A stretch of DNA of 33,234 nt from GCA-2716065 sp036123135 (GTDB lineage Bacteria > Bacteroidota > Bacteroidia > Flavobacteriales_D > Parvicellaceae): positions 1 to 33,234 of the forward strand of contig JAZADZ010000025.1 in the NCBI GenBank assembly GCA_036123135.1, written 5' to 3'. The translations under genes and the position numbers were made by a program. Positions 23,909 through 33,139 of the stretch are shown here, in pieces; positions within the stretch are counted from its first letter, which is position 1, and each line of letters opens with the position of its first letter. The notes under the pieces are model-generated. The model had not been told where the DNA came from. It ran no database searches and worked only from the letters and a program-made list of their open reading frames with translations.

Positions 23909-25810
23909 TTAGTAAGCTCTCTCGTTTTTACCCTCAATGTAGTTGATGAAGGCTTTGTTGACCACCTTGTTTCCACCAGGCGTCGGATAATCTCCTGTGA
24001 AATACCAGTCTCCCTTGTGATTAGGACAAGCAGCATGTAAATCATCAACGGTTTGATATACAATCTGAACATCACAACTGATGTCCTCGTGCGTTAACAA
24101 TTGTGCTATTTTTTTTGAAACCTCAGTGTAAGAAAATGGAGCATAGATTTCCTTTACAAAGTTTTTAATCTCATTTTTATCCATTTCCTCTTGTTGTTTA
24201 CACTTTTTATACACATCATCTAGTAGGGAGATTTTACCTTTATCTTTTAATAGAGCAACGGCAGCTTGAAAAGCAATGAAATCTCCAAGTTTAGCCATGT
24301 CTATTCCATAACAATCGGGATATCTTATTTGGGGAGCTGAAGAAACAATAATAATCTTTTTTGGCTCTAATCGGTCCAAAATTCGAATAACGCTGTGTTT
24401 TAGAGTAGTGCCCCGAACAATTGAGTCATCGATAACAACAATACTATCGCTCTTTCTTTTGATTGAACCATAGGTAATATCGTATACATGTGCCACCATC
24501 TCATCTCGAGAGTCGTCTTGAGTTATAAAGGTTCTGAGCTTTGCGTCTTTGACCATAATTTTATCTGCCCTCGTGCGAATAGAAAGGATTTTTTTTAACT
24601 CGGTTGAGTCTGCATCTTTCGAAAGTTTTTTAATTTTTTTCAACTTAACATCAGCAAGATAATCCTCAGTTGCTTTAAGCATACCATAGTATGACATTTC
24701 CGCAGTGTTAGGAATAAAAGAAAAAACTGTATTTCGGAGATCATAATCAATCTCTTTTAGAACATTTTTAGTTACTAATCTTCCTAATTCAAGGCGCTCA
24801 AGATAAATGTCTTTATCAGTCCCTCTTGAAAAATAAATTCTTTCAAAGGAGCATTTTGCATCGATTTCAGGGGGTCGCACAAGTTTTTCTGATGTGGAAC
24901 CATCCTTTTTAATTATCAATGCATGTCCAGGACCCAGCTCTCTAATATCTTCCCATTTAAGATTAAATGCAGTTTGAATTACTGGGCGTTCAGAAGCAAC
25001 CACAACAATTTCATCATCTTCGTACCAAAAAGCTGGTCTTATTCCACACGGATCTCTAAGCACAAAAGCATCGCCATGACCAACTAGTCCTGCCATTGCA
25101 TATCCCCCGTCCCAAGTTTCAGCAGAATTTACCAATATTCGCTGTAAGTCCATGTTGTCTGCAATTAGACCAGATATTTCTTTATTTGAATATCCTTTGT
25201 TGTCGTACTTATCAAACAGATACTGATTTTCTTGATCGAGAAAATGACCAATTTTCTCTATAACTGTAACGGTATCTGTTTTTTCTTTTGGATGTTGACC
25301 AATGTCCAGTAATAATCCAAAAAGCTCATCAACATTAGTAAGGTTAAAATTACCGGCAACGACTAAATTTCGGGTCATCCAATTGTTTTGTCTTAAAAAA
25401 GGATGACAGTTTTCAATGTTATTTTTTCCAAAGGTTCCATATCTCAAATGACCCAAAAAAAGCTCACCTGTAAAAGCAAAGTTTTCCTTTAAAAACTGAA
25501 CATCTTTTAGTTTTTCAGGATCCTCTTTTTGAAGCTGTTGAAACCGTTGGTTTACATAAGAAAAAATATCTTGAATAGGCTTAGCGCTTACACTTCTGTG
25601 CCTACTTATGTATCGAGTTCCTGGAGGGACGTTAAGTTTAATGTTTGCTAATCCAGCACCATCTTGACCTCGATTGTGTTGTTTTTCCATTAACAAATAC
25701 ATTTTATTCAAGGCATAAAACGCAGTTCCGTACTTTTCAAGGTAGAAATCGAGTGGTTTTTTTAATCTTAATAAGGCTATTCCGCACTCGTGTTGAATGG
25801 CATCGCTCAT
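23909..25810 (-). CDS. Amidophosphoribosyltransferase-like protein (long PurF paralogue)
   Basis: 633 residues. The N-terminal half is a class II glutamine amidotransferase whose nucleophile would be C9 in HECGIALL after removal of eight residues, with HNRGQDGAG (45-53) and GHLRYGT (120-126). The second half is a type I phosphoribosyltransferase with the PRPP loop VVIDDSIVRGTT (458-469). PurF transfers ammonia from glutamine to PRPP in the first step of purine synthesis. This protein is about 120 residues longer than canonical PurF, with an insertion between GTRYIS and FTGELF (about 65-115) and a C-terminal extension (about 530-633). Bacteroidota commonly carry such a long form besides a standard PurF, so its exact role is uncertain. 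It lies alone between two secreted-protein genes. Confidence 0.88.
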   Translation of the reverse strand: MSDAIQHECGIALLRLKKPLDFYLEKYGTAFYALNKMYLLMEKQHNRGQDGAGLANIKLNVPPGTRYISRHRSVSAKPIQDIFSYVNQRFQQLQKEDPEKLKDVQFLKENFAFTGELFLGHLRYGTFGKNNIENCHPFLRQNNWMTRNLVVAGNFNLTNVDELFGLLLDIGQHPKEKTDTVTVIEKIGHFLDQENQYLFDKYDNKGYSNKEISGLIADNMDLQRILVNSAETWDGGYAMAGLVGHGDAFVLRDPCGIRPAFWYEDDEIVVVASERPVIQTAFNLKWEDIRELGPGHALIIKKDGSTSEKLVRPPEIDAKCSFERIYFSRGTDKDIYLERLELGRLVTKNVLKEIDYDLRNTVFSFIPNTAEMSYYGMLKATEDYLADVKLKKIKKLSKDADSTELKKILSIRTRADKIMVKDAKLRTFITQDDSRDEMVAHVYDITYGSIKRKSDSIVVIDDSIVRGTTLKHSVIRILDRLEPKKIIIVSSAPQIRYPDCYGIDMAKLGDFIAFQAAVALLKDKGKISLLDDVYKKCKQQEEMDKNEIKNFVKEIYAPFSYTEVSKKIAQLLTHEDISCDVQIVYQTVDDLHAACPNHKGDWYFTGDYPTPGGNKVVNKAFINYIEGKNERAY

Positions 25811-25916
25811 GGAGCAAAAATAATTAAATCATTGATACAACCCTTAGAAGATTTATTCGTTTATTTTAAGTCTAAAACTTGGTTTATTTAGTTTTCTTTA
25901 TGAACTTCTCTCTGAA

Positions 25917-28900
25917 ATGAAGAAACTTCTACTCTTTATTATATTGTTCCTACTCTTTTTAAAGACACCCTTTACTCAACATACTGGAGTTGCTCAGTTT
26001 ATTGAAAACAAAGGACAGCTGAATGAGAATGTAGATTACAAACTGACTTTAAATAGTGGAGAAATTTTTTTTGAAGGAAACTCGATAACATACAACTTTT
26101 ATGAAAAAGGAAAAATTTTAGCTTTAAAACATGGAAAAAGCCTAACTGATTCTACCATCAATGGACATTCCTACAGAGTTAATTTGGTAGGATCAAATTT
26201 AGATTACAAAAAAAAAGGATTACTTAAATCAACACACTATTACAATTATTTTAAGGGAGAGGATAATCAAAAATGGGCAACAAATGTTAATGCTTTTCAA
26301 AAAATAGAATACCTCAATATTTACGATTCAGTAGATATGGTTGTATACGAGAAAAATGATCATTTAAAGTATGATCTGATTGTTAATCCAGGTGGGGATA
26401 TTTCTGATGTTCGTTTTTTTTACGATGGTGCAGAACGAGTTTCATTAGTAAATGGACACCTAAACATCACTATATCTACGGGAAAAGTTATCGAAAAAAG
26501 TCCTTATGCTTATCAATTAAATGGAGATATAGAAAAAAAAGTAAAATGCCATTATTCGTTAGAGAACGATACTTTACAATTTAAATTTCCAAATGGGTAT
26601 GACACTTCAAAACCACTAATTATTGATCCTCCGATTTTAATCTTTTCAACTTTTACTGGTTCTTCATCAGATAATTGGGGGTTTACTGCCACATATGATG
26701 ATTTGGGGAACATGTATGTCGGAGGAATTGTTTTTGACATTGGTTACCCTGTTACTTTGGGAGCTTATCAAACAACCTATCTAGGAGGAACAGGAGTCAA
26801 TTATCCAGGAACAGATTTAGCCATTACAAAATTTTCTGACGATGGAACACAAATTCTTTACAGCACATACATTGGAGGAACAGGAAACGAAAATCCTCAC
26901 AGCATTGTGTGCAATCAAAACAATGAACTTTATGTTTTTGGTTCAACCTCCTCAGCTGACTTTCCAACTCTATCAACCAGTTACGATAACTCATTCAATT
27001 TAGGAATAACTTTCCAAAATAGCGTTATGAACTATGTTGATGGAACAGATGCTTTTGTTTTAAAAATAAATCCTACAGGAACGAGTCTTTTAGGATCTAC
27101 CTACATTGGCGGATCTGGAAATGACGCGGTAAATCTTTCTAGTAATCTTAAAAAAAACTATGCTGATGAATTTAGAGGCGAAATTATAGTTGATCAGAAT
27201 GACCATTGTTGGATAACAACTACTACTATATCTTCAGACTTTCCAGTTGTTGGTGCTGCTCAGAATTCCCACAGCGGAATGCAAGATGCCGTAGCATTCA
27301 AATTCAACTCTGATTTATCTTCTTTGCTTTGGAGTACATATTATGGTGGAACCGATGATGATGCAGGATATTCAATTCAACTCAATTCAATGAATGAACC
27401 CATTATTACTGGTGGAACTATGAGCGCAGACTTATTCACATCAAGTGGGGCAATCAACACGTCAAACTCAGGCAATCAAGATGGGTTCATAGCAAAATTT
27501 AATGGTACTGGAAATAGCATAAATGCAGCAACCTACATCGGAACAAATTTGTACGACCAGTGCTACTTTATTCAAACAGATTTAAATGACAACATCTATG
27601 TGTATGGTCAAACAGAAGGAATTTATCCCATTGCACCTGCTAGCATTTATAATAATCCAGGAAGTGGACAGTTCATCCACAAGCTTAATCCAGATCTTAG
27701 TTCAACTGAATTTTCTACTGTTTTTGGAAGTGGAAATGGCATAAACATTGCTCCATCTGCATTTCTAGTTTCAGATTGTGAACTAATTTATGTTTCTGGT
27801 TGGGGTGGAAATGTTAACCTAATTGGTAACACGTTTAGTATGCCCATAACAACTGGAAATACATTTCAATCATCCACTGATGGAAGTGATTTTTACCTTG
27901 GGGTTTTCACTCAGGATGCAACCAGTTTACTGTATGCCACCTACTTTGGAGGAGCCACAGCAACAGAGCATGTAGATGGAGGAACCTCAAGATTTGACAA
28001 GAACGGCAAAGTATATCAAGCAGTTTGTGCAGGCTGTGGTGGGAGCTCAGATTTCCCGACATCTGCTGGTGCTTGGTCAGCTACCAACAACAGCTTAAAT
28101 TGCAACCTTGGTGCAGTAAAATTCTCCTTTCAAAACATTAACCCAGTAATCAGCATTCCACAACCCTACGTATGTCTACCTAGCTCTTATCAATTTAGCA
28201 ACCTATCTCAAGGAGGAAACCAATACTTCTGGGACTTTGGTGACGGGAATTCATCAAATCAGTTTGCCCCATCACACGTATATCAAGATACTGGCCAGTA
28301 TGAAGTTCAATTAATTGTCTCTGACTCCCTTGGCTGTGTTGACCCTGATACTGCAAGTATTTTTATCGACGTTTTTGCTGTGAACAATGCCATCGTTCAA
28401 TCAGTTGACACACTTTGTTATGGAGACACTATTCAGCTCAGTGCATTTGGAGGAGCAAGTTATCTATGGACTCCTTCCTATGGCCTTTCTAATAGCACTA
28501 TTTCAAGTCCAATTGCGTATCCTGATTCCAACATTACCTATACTGTTGTTGCTACAGATAGCTGTGGTTCTGATACTGCTTTCGTTACTCTTGTCTATTC
28601 AGCTGAACCAACTTCAGTGATGAATGATACCGTTATTTGTTTGGGAGATATTATAACCTTAAATGCATTTGGTGGAGTAAACTACAACTGGTATCCTACA
28701 ACTGCTATGATTAACCCAGGAGATCAAAATCCAAATATCATTCCTAGTGACACTACCCTATATTATGTTGATATTACTACTCCAATTGGATGCACAATTA
28801 CAGATAGTGTAGTTGTTGCAGTAGAAAATTCTCCACCACAACCAATACTGCCAAACGATACAACAATTTGTACTGGAGATACTATACTTGTAAACATTCA

Positions 28901-29780
28901 AGGGGTTTCAAATGCACTTTGGTCTCCTAATTATGCTCTTGGAAATTCCAGTAGTACCACTACTGAAGTATATCCAACCACATCAACAACATACACCATA
29001 ACATTTGAGAATTCATGTGCAACTGTGATTGAAGACTATACAGTTACAGTAATAGGTATTTCATCTCAAGTAGTTGATGATACCATAATATGTCCAGGTG
29101 ATACTGCCATTTTATGGGCAACCAATGGATCTAGCTACTCATGGAGTCCTGTTGAGACGTTAAGTAGTCCAGACAGTAATATCACTTTTGCGTATCCGCC
29201 TAGTTCAACTACCTATTCAGTTCAAGTACAAAACAATGCTGGGTGTTCTATCACTGAAGATGTACTTGTAGAATTGTATGATTTACCCTTTGTAAGTGCT
29301 GGATATGACATATACATTCAATATGGAGATCAAGTAGAACTTCAAGGAGAAACAGATGCATCTTTCTATTGGGCATCTTCTGAAAATATGTCCTGCTATG
29401 ATTGCTTAAACCCTTTGGTTGCTCCTATTCAAACCTCCGACTACTTCATTTATGTAGTAGATACCAACGGGTGTGAGAACAAAGACTCGGTGCGCGTGAT
29501 TTTAGATGGAACTTTATATGTTCCAAATGCCTTTTCACCTGATGGAGATGGTATAAATGACTTCTTTGAAATAAAAGGAGAAGAAATAAAAGAATTTGAG
29601 CTGTGGATCTTCAACCGATGGGGAGAGCTAGTTCACCACACCAAAGAAATTACTGATTTTTGGGACGGCACTTACAAAGGAATTCCAAGCCAAATTGATG
29701 TTTTCGTTTGGAAAATTAAATACGAAGATTTTCAAAAAAAATATGGTACTCTAGTTGGTCACGTTAGCTTATTGCGCTAA
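25917..29780 (+). CDS. Giant secreted surface protein: SBBP-type propeller, PKD, five Ig-like repeats, gliding-type C-terminal domain
   Basis: 1287 residues. A strong signal peptide (MKKLLLFIILFLLFLKTPFTQ) is followed by a domain found before SBBP beta-propellers (about 24-240, starting FIENKGQLN), then blades with the STYIGGTGNE, STYIGGSGND and STYYGGTDDD type motif (about 245-735). Next come a PKD domain (about 743-825, FWDFGDGNSS), five Ig-like repeats (826-1198) and a C-terminal domain (1199-1287) with VPNAFSPDGDGINDFFEI and FNRWGELV. That last domain is the gliding-motility-associated type B domain, recognised by T9SS in SprB-like adhesins. There are no catalytic residues; adhesion is the likely role. 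The stop overlaps the end of the minus-strand dioxygenase gene by four bases. Confidence 0.92.
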   Translation: MKKLLLFIILFLLFLKTPFTQHTGVAQFIENKGQLNENVDYKLTLNSGEIFFEGNSITYNFYEKGKILALKHGKSLTDSTINGHSYRVNLVGSNLDYKKKGLLKSTHYYNYFKGEDNQKWATNVNAFQKIEYLNIYDSVDMVVYEKNDHLKYDLIVNPGGDISDVRFFYDGAERVSLVNGHLNITISTGKVIEKSPYAYQLNGDIEKKVKCHYSLENDTLQFKFPNGYDTSKPLIIDPPILIFSTFTGSSSDNWGFTATYDDLGNMYVGGIVFDIGYPVTLGAYQTTYLGGTGVNYPGTDLAITKFSDDGTQILYSTYIGGTGNENPHSIVCNQNNELYVFGSTSSADFPTLSTSYDNSFNLGITFQNSVMNYVDGTDAFVLKINPTGTSLLGSTYIGGSGNDAVNLSSNLKKNYADEFRGEIIVDQNDHCWITTTTISSDFPVVGAAQNSHSGMQDAVAFKFNSDLSSLLWSTYYGGTDDDAGYSIQLNSMNEPIITGGTMSADLFTSSGAINTSNSGNQDGFIAKFNGTGNSINAATYIGTNLYDQCYFIQTDLNDNIYVYGQTEGIYPIAPASIYNNPGSGQFIHKLNPDLSSTEFSTVFGSGNGINIAPSAFLVSDCELIYVSGWGGNVNLIGNTFSMPITTGNTFQSSTDGSDFYLGVFTQDATSLLYATYFGGATATEHVDGGTSRFDKNGKVYQAVCAGCGGSSDFPTSAGAWSATNNSLNCNLGAVKFSFQNINPVISIPQPYVCLPSSYQFSNLSQGGNQYFWDFGDGNSSNQFAPSHVYQDTGQYEVQLIVSDSLGCVDPDTASIFIDVFAVNNAIVQSVDTLCYGDTIQLSAFGGASYLWTPSYGLSNSTISSPIAYPDSNITYTVVATDSCGSDTAFVTLVYSAEPTSVMNDTVICLGDIITLNAFGGVNYNWYPTTAMINPGDQNPNIIPSDTTLYYVDITTPIGCTITDSVVVAVENSPPQPILPNDTTICTGDTILVNIQGVSNALWSPNYALGNSSSTTTEVYPTTSTTYTITFENSCATVIEDYTVTVIGISSQVVDDTIICPGDTAILWATNGSSYSWSPVETLSSPDSNITFAYPPSSTTYSVQVQNNAGCSITEDVLVELYDLPFVSAGYDIYIQYGDQVELQGETDASFYWASSENMSCYDCLNPLVAPIQTSDYFIYVVDTNGCENKDSVRVILDGTLYVPNAFSPDGDGINDFFEIKGEEIKEFELWIFNRWGELVHHTKEITDFWDGTYKGIPSQIDVFVWKIKYEDFQKKYGTLVGHVSLLR
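28392..29510 (+). repeat. Five diverged Ig-like coding repeats
   Basis: Five units of about 70-77 codons in the surface protein gene. The first four share DT-IC-GD (as in VVDDTIICPGDTAIL), then Y-W-P ... YP--TTY, then a second cysteine. The fifth has lost the first cysteine (IYIQYGDQVEL) but has a CYDC pair instead. They form a stalk between the PKD domain and the sorting domain. Confidence 0.75.
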
Positions 29781-30313
29781 TCATTGTTAACAAATCTTGG
29801 ATCTGCCTCCATAATTTCTCCAGAAATAGGACATGTACGAAGTTTCTCATCATTGTAGAACTTTTTAAAAACGGGTAGAAAATCTTTTTCAATATTAGTT
29901 AAATGAAAATATTCTTCATACAAGAGCGCATTCTCTTTGTCAGAAAACCACATTAATCCATCTTTATGATGAGACTTTCTTTTTCGTTCAATTACCAAAC
30001 CAATAGAATTTGCTGGTCTTATTGGAGAATGAGGTACTTTGGCAGGCAATAAGAACATCTCACCTTCTTTGATTGGAACTTCAACAGCTTTACCGTCAAC
30101 TTGAATTTTAACAGAAATGTCACCCTCTAATTGATAGAAAAGCTCTTCTGTTTCATTGTAATGATAGTCCTTTCTTGCATTTGGTCCAGCAACAACCATT
30201 ACAATGTAATCATCAGAAAGAGGATACATGTTTTTATTTGAGACAGGGGGTTTGAGTTTATCTTTATTGTCTTTAATCCACTGATTAAAATTAAAAGGCA
30301 TAGATATATTCAT
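29777..30313 (-). CDS. 3-Hydroxyanthranilate 3,4-dioxygenase
   Basis: 178 residues, cupin fold. The enzyme opens 3-hydroxyanthranilate with O2 on the kynurenine route to quinolinate and NAD. The catalytic iron ligands H51, E57 and H95 have the same numbers as in the Cupriavidus enzyme, and the substrate-binding R47, R99 and E109 are present. Bacterial homologues usually carry a second, rubredoxin-like iron site of four cysteines; here the positions read S124, E127, C161 and S164, so three of four are missing and the site cannot form. It is the last gene of a minus-strand run starting with heme genes, 11 bases after a lipoprotein gene, and its stop overlaps that of the opposing surface-protein gene. 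Confidence 0.93.
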   Translation of the reverse strand: MNISMPFNFNQWIKDNKDKLKPPVSNKNMYPLSDDYIVMVVAGPNARKDYHYNETEELFYQLEGDISVKIQVDGKAVEVPIKEGEMFLLPAKVPHSPIRPANSIGLVIERKRKSHHKDGLMWFSDKENALLYEEYFHLTNIEKDFLPVFKKFYNDEKLRTCPISGEIMEADPRFVNND

Positions 30314-30324
30314 AATAGATAGTT

Positions 30325-30972
30325 TTAGTAAAAAATATATTTTGTTAATGTATCACCAGCACTGCAAAAAACACTATCGCTATATGAGGAGGTAAAATTA
30401 TCTTTAGTGACAAAATAGTCGAATTTCACCCTCTGATTTCCATAAACTTCACATTCAATAGTTGTATCGGCATTGGCTCCTGAAAGGCTTATTATATTAG
30501 AAAAACAAGATCCAATAGAAGAACTTATTAGCTCCGATCCTAAAATTAGCTCGTCATTACTGTTGAATGGGACGGAGTTGCTAATGTTCAAAATCAGGTA
30601 GCTGGAAGAATATATATCATAATCTACAGTATTGAGCTGGTTTATCGATAATAAATCTGGATTAACAATTATCTGATCGGAAAAATACCCCAACTTTGAA
30701 AAGGTAAAACGGTACTCAATAGCATTACTGTTTTGAAAAGAAATTTCATAATTGCCATTTCCATTGGTTGAGGTTGTTGCTAATTCAGAAAAGGAATTGG
30801 TAAAGGTAGTTCCACCAAAGTCCTTTATTTCCAGTAAAACGGATACTCCCTCAATTGGTAAATTATTAATCCTATCGCTAACAGATCCACTAATGTCTAT
30901 TGTAGTGTCTGTATTTTTTTTACATGAAATAAAAAAAGAAATACCAATAAAAAATACACCAATCCTCAGCAT
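30325..30972 (-). CDS. Lipoprotein with carboxypeptidase-regulatory-like domain
   Basis: 215 residues. A short signal with lipobox FFISC places a lipid-modified cysteine at residue 17, followed by KKN, so the protein is anchored in a membrane. Residues about 26-100 (ISGSVSDRINNLPIEGVSVLLE, later TSTNGNGNYEISF and SKLGYFSDQI) have the pattern of a carboxypeptidase regulatory-like Ig-type domain, common in Bacteroidota surface lipoproteins. The remainder (about 100-215) is beta-rich with two cysteines (CFSN and FCSAG) and unrecognised. It lies 20 bases after the ACP phosphodiesterase-like gene and 11 before the dioxygenase gene. Function unknown. Confidence 0.78.
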   Translation of the reverse strand: MLRIGVFFIGISFFISCKKNTDTTIDISGSVSDRINNLPIEGVSVLLEIKDFGGTTFTNSFSELATTSTNGNGNYEISFQNSNAIEYRFTFSKLGYFSDQIIVNPDLLSINQLNTVDYDIYSSSYLILNISNSVPFNSNDELILGSELISSSIGSCFSNIISLSGANADTTIECEVYGNQRVKFDYFVTKDNFTSSYSDSVFCSAGDTLTKYIFY

Positions 30973-30992
30973 ATAACAAATATAACAAAAGA

Positions 30993-31577
30993 CTAGTATT
31001 GGTTGTGGAAGTCGTCTACACTTGTCAAAATAGCGGCATAAAAGGCATTGAATTCATCGTTAAAAGCGGACTCATTTATATAATATATTTCACTGAAAAG
31101 CTTTTCATCAAGACTAATCCCAGTTCGATTTGAGATGCCAACAATTGCTTTCTGAATTCCAGTAAATTCATGATATCCATTGAGCCAATCAAACTTTCGC
31201 ATATAGTGATACATTTTACCAATTTTATTTGGCATCTGTTCCTTTTTTTTATCTAAAAAGTGGTAAGCCTGATCAATATACAATGAGGGAGATTTGGAAT
31301 AGTGAAGATTCCAATTCTTCCAAAGTAAATAATCGTATAAAATATCGGTGACTACTCCGGAAAGTTTATCAATTTTCCCATAAAACCTTCTTTTACTATT
31401 AAGAAATTTAGGATGAGTATCTGTAAAATAATCAATGTGCCTATGCAGTAAAATGCCTTTTTTAACATCACCTGAAAAGTTTAAAAAAGAATTCCCCTTT
31501 ACTGCATCACTGATGAAATTACCGTACATTAAATCCAAATTATCCCCAGAAAGAATAATATGGGCCAAATAGTTCAT
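30993..31577 (-). CDS. Acyl carrier protein phosphodiesterase-like protein
   Basis: 194 residues with the pattern of E. coli AcpH: MNYLAHIILSGDN at the start, YGNFISDAVKG (18-28), GILLHRHIDYFTDTHP (41-56) and SGVVTDILYDYLLWKNW. The conserved His and Asp residues (H6, D24, H45, H47, D49, D53) belong to an HD-like metal site. The family was described as removing the phosphopantetheine arm from holo-ACP, though the physiological role in Bacteroidota is untested. It starts 3 bases after the hemC-hemD stop, so it belongs to that transcript. Confidence 0.85.
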   Translation of the reverse strand: MNYLAHIILSGDNLDLMYGNFISDAVKGNSFLNFSGDVKKGILLHRHIDYFTDTHPKFLNSKRRFYGKIDKLSGVVTDILYDYLLWKNWNLHYSKSPSLYIDQAYHFLDKKKEQMPNKIGKMYHYMRKFDWLNGYHEFTGIQKAIVGISNRTGISLDEKLFSEIYYINESAFNDEFNAFYAAILTSVDDFHNQY

Positions 31578-31580
31578 TTG

Positions 31581-33137
31581 CTAATTGGAATAAAAAAAGG
31601 CAATAACAGAATCGGATAGAGAAAGCTCAGATGATTCCCAAGAAACTTCAATATTATGGATACCATATTCGGACAAAGCATCGCTTGTAGATGGACCAAT
31701 GGCAATAACATGTTGATCTCTATCGATTTCATTTGTATTAAAAAAAGAATGTACATTACTAGGACTAGTAAAAACATAAAGATCACAATTGGCGATAACT
31801 TTAGTTTTTTCTTTTGCCGTATAGCTTACTTGTTCAAGTAACTGCTCAAATGGAATTTGAGACTGAACTGTTCTAAGGGATTTGCTTGAAACGGGAAAGA
31901 AAACTTTTTCTATTCCCAAAATTTTTGAAAATTCATAGGCTACTTTTTTTGGATTACCATTACCAATAAAATCAACTTTTAGTCCAAGAGCATGCAATTT
32001 AGTTGCCGTGGTTCTACCAATTGCAGCAATTTTTCTATTGGTCACATCAGCTTTATGATTTTCTACAATGGATAACACCGAATTAACTGAGCTAAAAAAT
32101 ATCCAATCGGATGCTGGGAGATGTTCCAAATCGAGAAAATTAATTTCTATGAGCGAGTTTCCAATGACATTTATTTTATGGTCTTTAAGCGATTTTGTGA
32201 AAAAACTTTGATCAGTAAGATTTCTTGAGATGAAAACATTTTTATCATTTTTGAATTGCCTGTTTATTAAGCGAACCAGTTCGATTGCAGATGTGTTTTT
32301 TTTGTGAAATCTGAAAATAGACTTTTCTCCAGGTTTGACAATTGAAACCCAGGTATTAGTTTGATTATTCTCTTTTTTGCAATATACTCCCAAAGGAAGC
32401 TGACAACCACCATCCAATAAATTCAATACTTTTCTCTCAATGGAAATCTCTTGCTGGGTATAATCTGAGTTTATTTTATTCAATAACTCTTTCAGCCTAT
32501 AATCGTTTTCTCTTATTTGCAGGGCCAAAACCCCTTGAGCTGGCGCAGGTATAAACCATTTAACAGGCAATTTCACAACATGGAAATCTGAAAGATTTAA
32601 ACCTAATCTAGAAACACCAGCATATGCGAGTAATATGGCATCATAATTTCCATTCTTTAATTTTTCAACTCTTGTTGGAACATTACCTCTCAAATCTTTA
32701 ATTGTTACATCTTCGCGAAAAAATAACATTTGAGATTTCCTTCGTGCTGATGAAGTTCCTACAACAGCACCTTTCTTTAAATTCCAAAGTTGAGTGTTAT
32801 CTAAAGCATTTTTGTTCATCAACAACAGTTCTGATGGATCTTCTCTTTCGGAGACTGCTACAACAGAAAGACCAGAGGGTGAGTTGGTTTCTAAATCTTT
32901 GTGCGAATGAACCGCTAAATCAACTTTTTTTTCCAAGAGCGCCTGTTCAATTTCTTTTGTGAAAAATCCTTTGCCTTCAATTTTATCAAAGCTTAGGTGT
33001 TGAATTTTATCTCCCATAGTTTTTATTATCTTGATTTCAACTTCTTGACCAAGATTTTCTAGCTGATTTTTGATAAAATTTGCCTGCCACAGTGCCAAAT
33101 CGCTCCCACGGGAGCCAATTTTGATTTTAGCAGACAT
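31581..33137 (-). CDS. Hydroxymethylbilane synthase / uroporphyrinogen-III synthase fusion
   Basis: 518 residues joining two consecutive heme-pathway enzymes. Residues 1-295 are HemC: IGSRGSDLALWQA, HSHKDLE with the catalytic D81, GTSSARRKSQ, DLRGNVPTR and the dipyrromethane cofactor cysteine C245 in LDGGCQLPLG. Residues about 298-518 have the HemD profile: two similar lobes with IFFSSVNSV and FTSPSNVHSFF, and IAAIGRTTATKL and VIAIGPSTSDAL. HemC polymerises porphobilinogen to the linear tetrapyrrole and HemD closes it with inversion of ring D. The fusion would hand over the unstable intermediate. It starts two bases after the stop of the partial gene upstream and is followed by the ACP phosphodiesterase-like gene. 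Confidence 0.93.
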   Translation of the reverse strand: MSAKIKIGSRGSDLALWQANFIKNQLENLGQEVEIKIIKTMGDKIQHLSFDKIEGKGFFTKEIEQALLEKKVDLAVHSHKDLETNSPSGLSVVAVSEREDPSELLLMNKNALDNTQLWNLKKGAVVGTSSARRKSQMLFFREDVTIKDLRGNVPTRVEKLKNGNYDAILLAYAGVSRLGLNLSDFHVVKLPVKWFIPAPAQGVLALQIRENDYRLKELLNKINSDYTQQEISIERKVLNLLDGGCQLPLGVYCKKENNQTNTWVSIVKPGEKSIFRFHKKNTSAIELVRLINRQFKNDKNVFISRNLTDQSFFTKSLKDHKINVIGNSLIEINFLDLEHLPASDWIFFSSVNSVLSIVENHKADVTNRKIAAIGRTTATKLHALGLKVDFIGNGNPKKVAYEFSKILGIEKVFFPVSSKSLRTVQSQIPFEQLLEQVSYTAKEKTKVIANCDLYVFTSPSNVHSFFNTNEIDRDQHVIAIGPSTSDALSEYGIHNIEVSWESSELSLSDSVIAFFYSN

Positions 33138-33139
33138 AA

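Noticed and set aside
25815..25822. TATTTTTG on the minus strand, matching the -7 promoter consensus before the PurF-like gene
   Set aside because: It lies only 4 bases from the ATG, and the nearest TTG is 15 bases upstream rather than 19-21, so it cannot be a normal promoter for that start.
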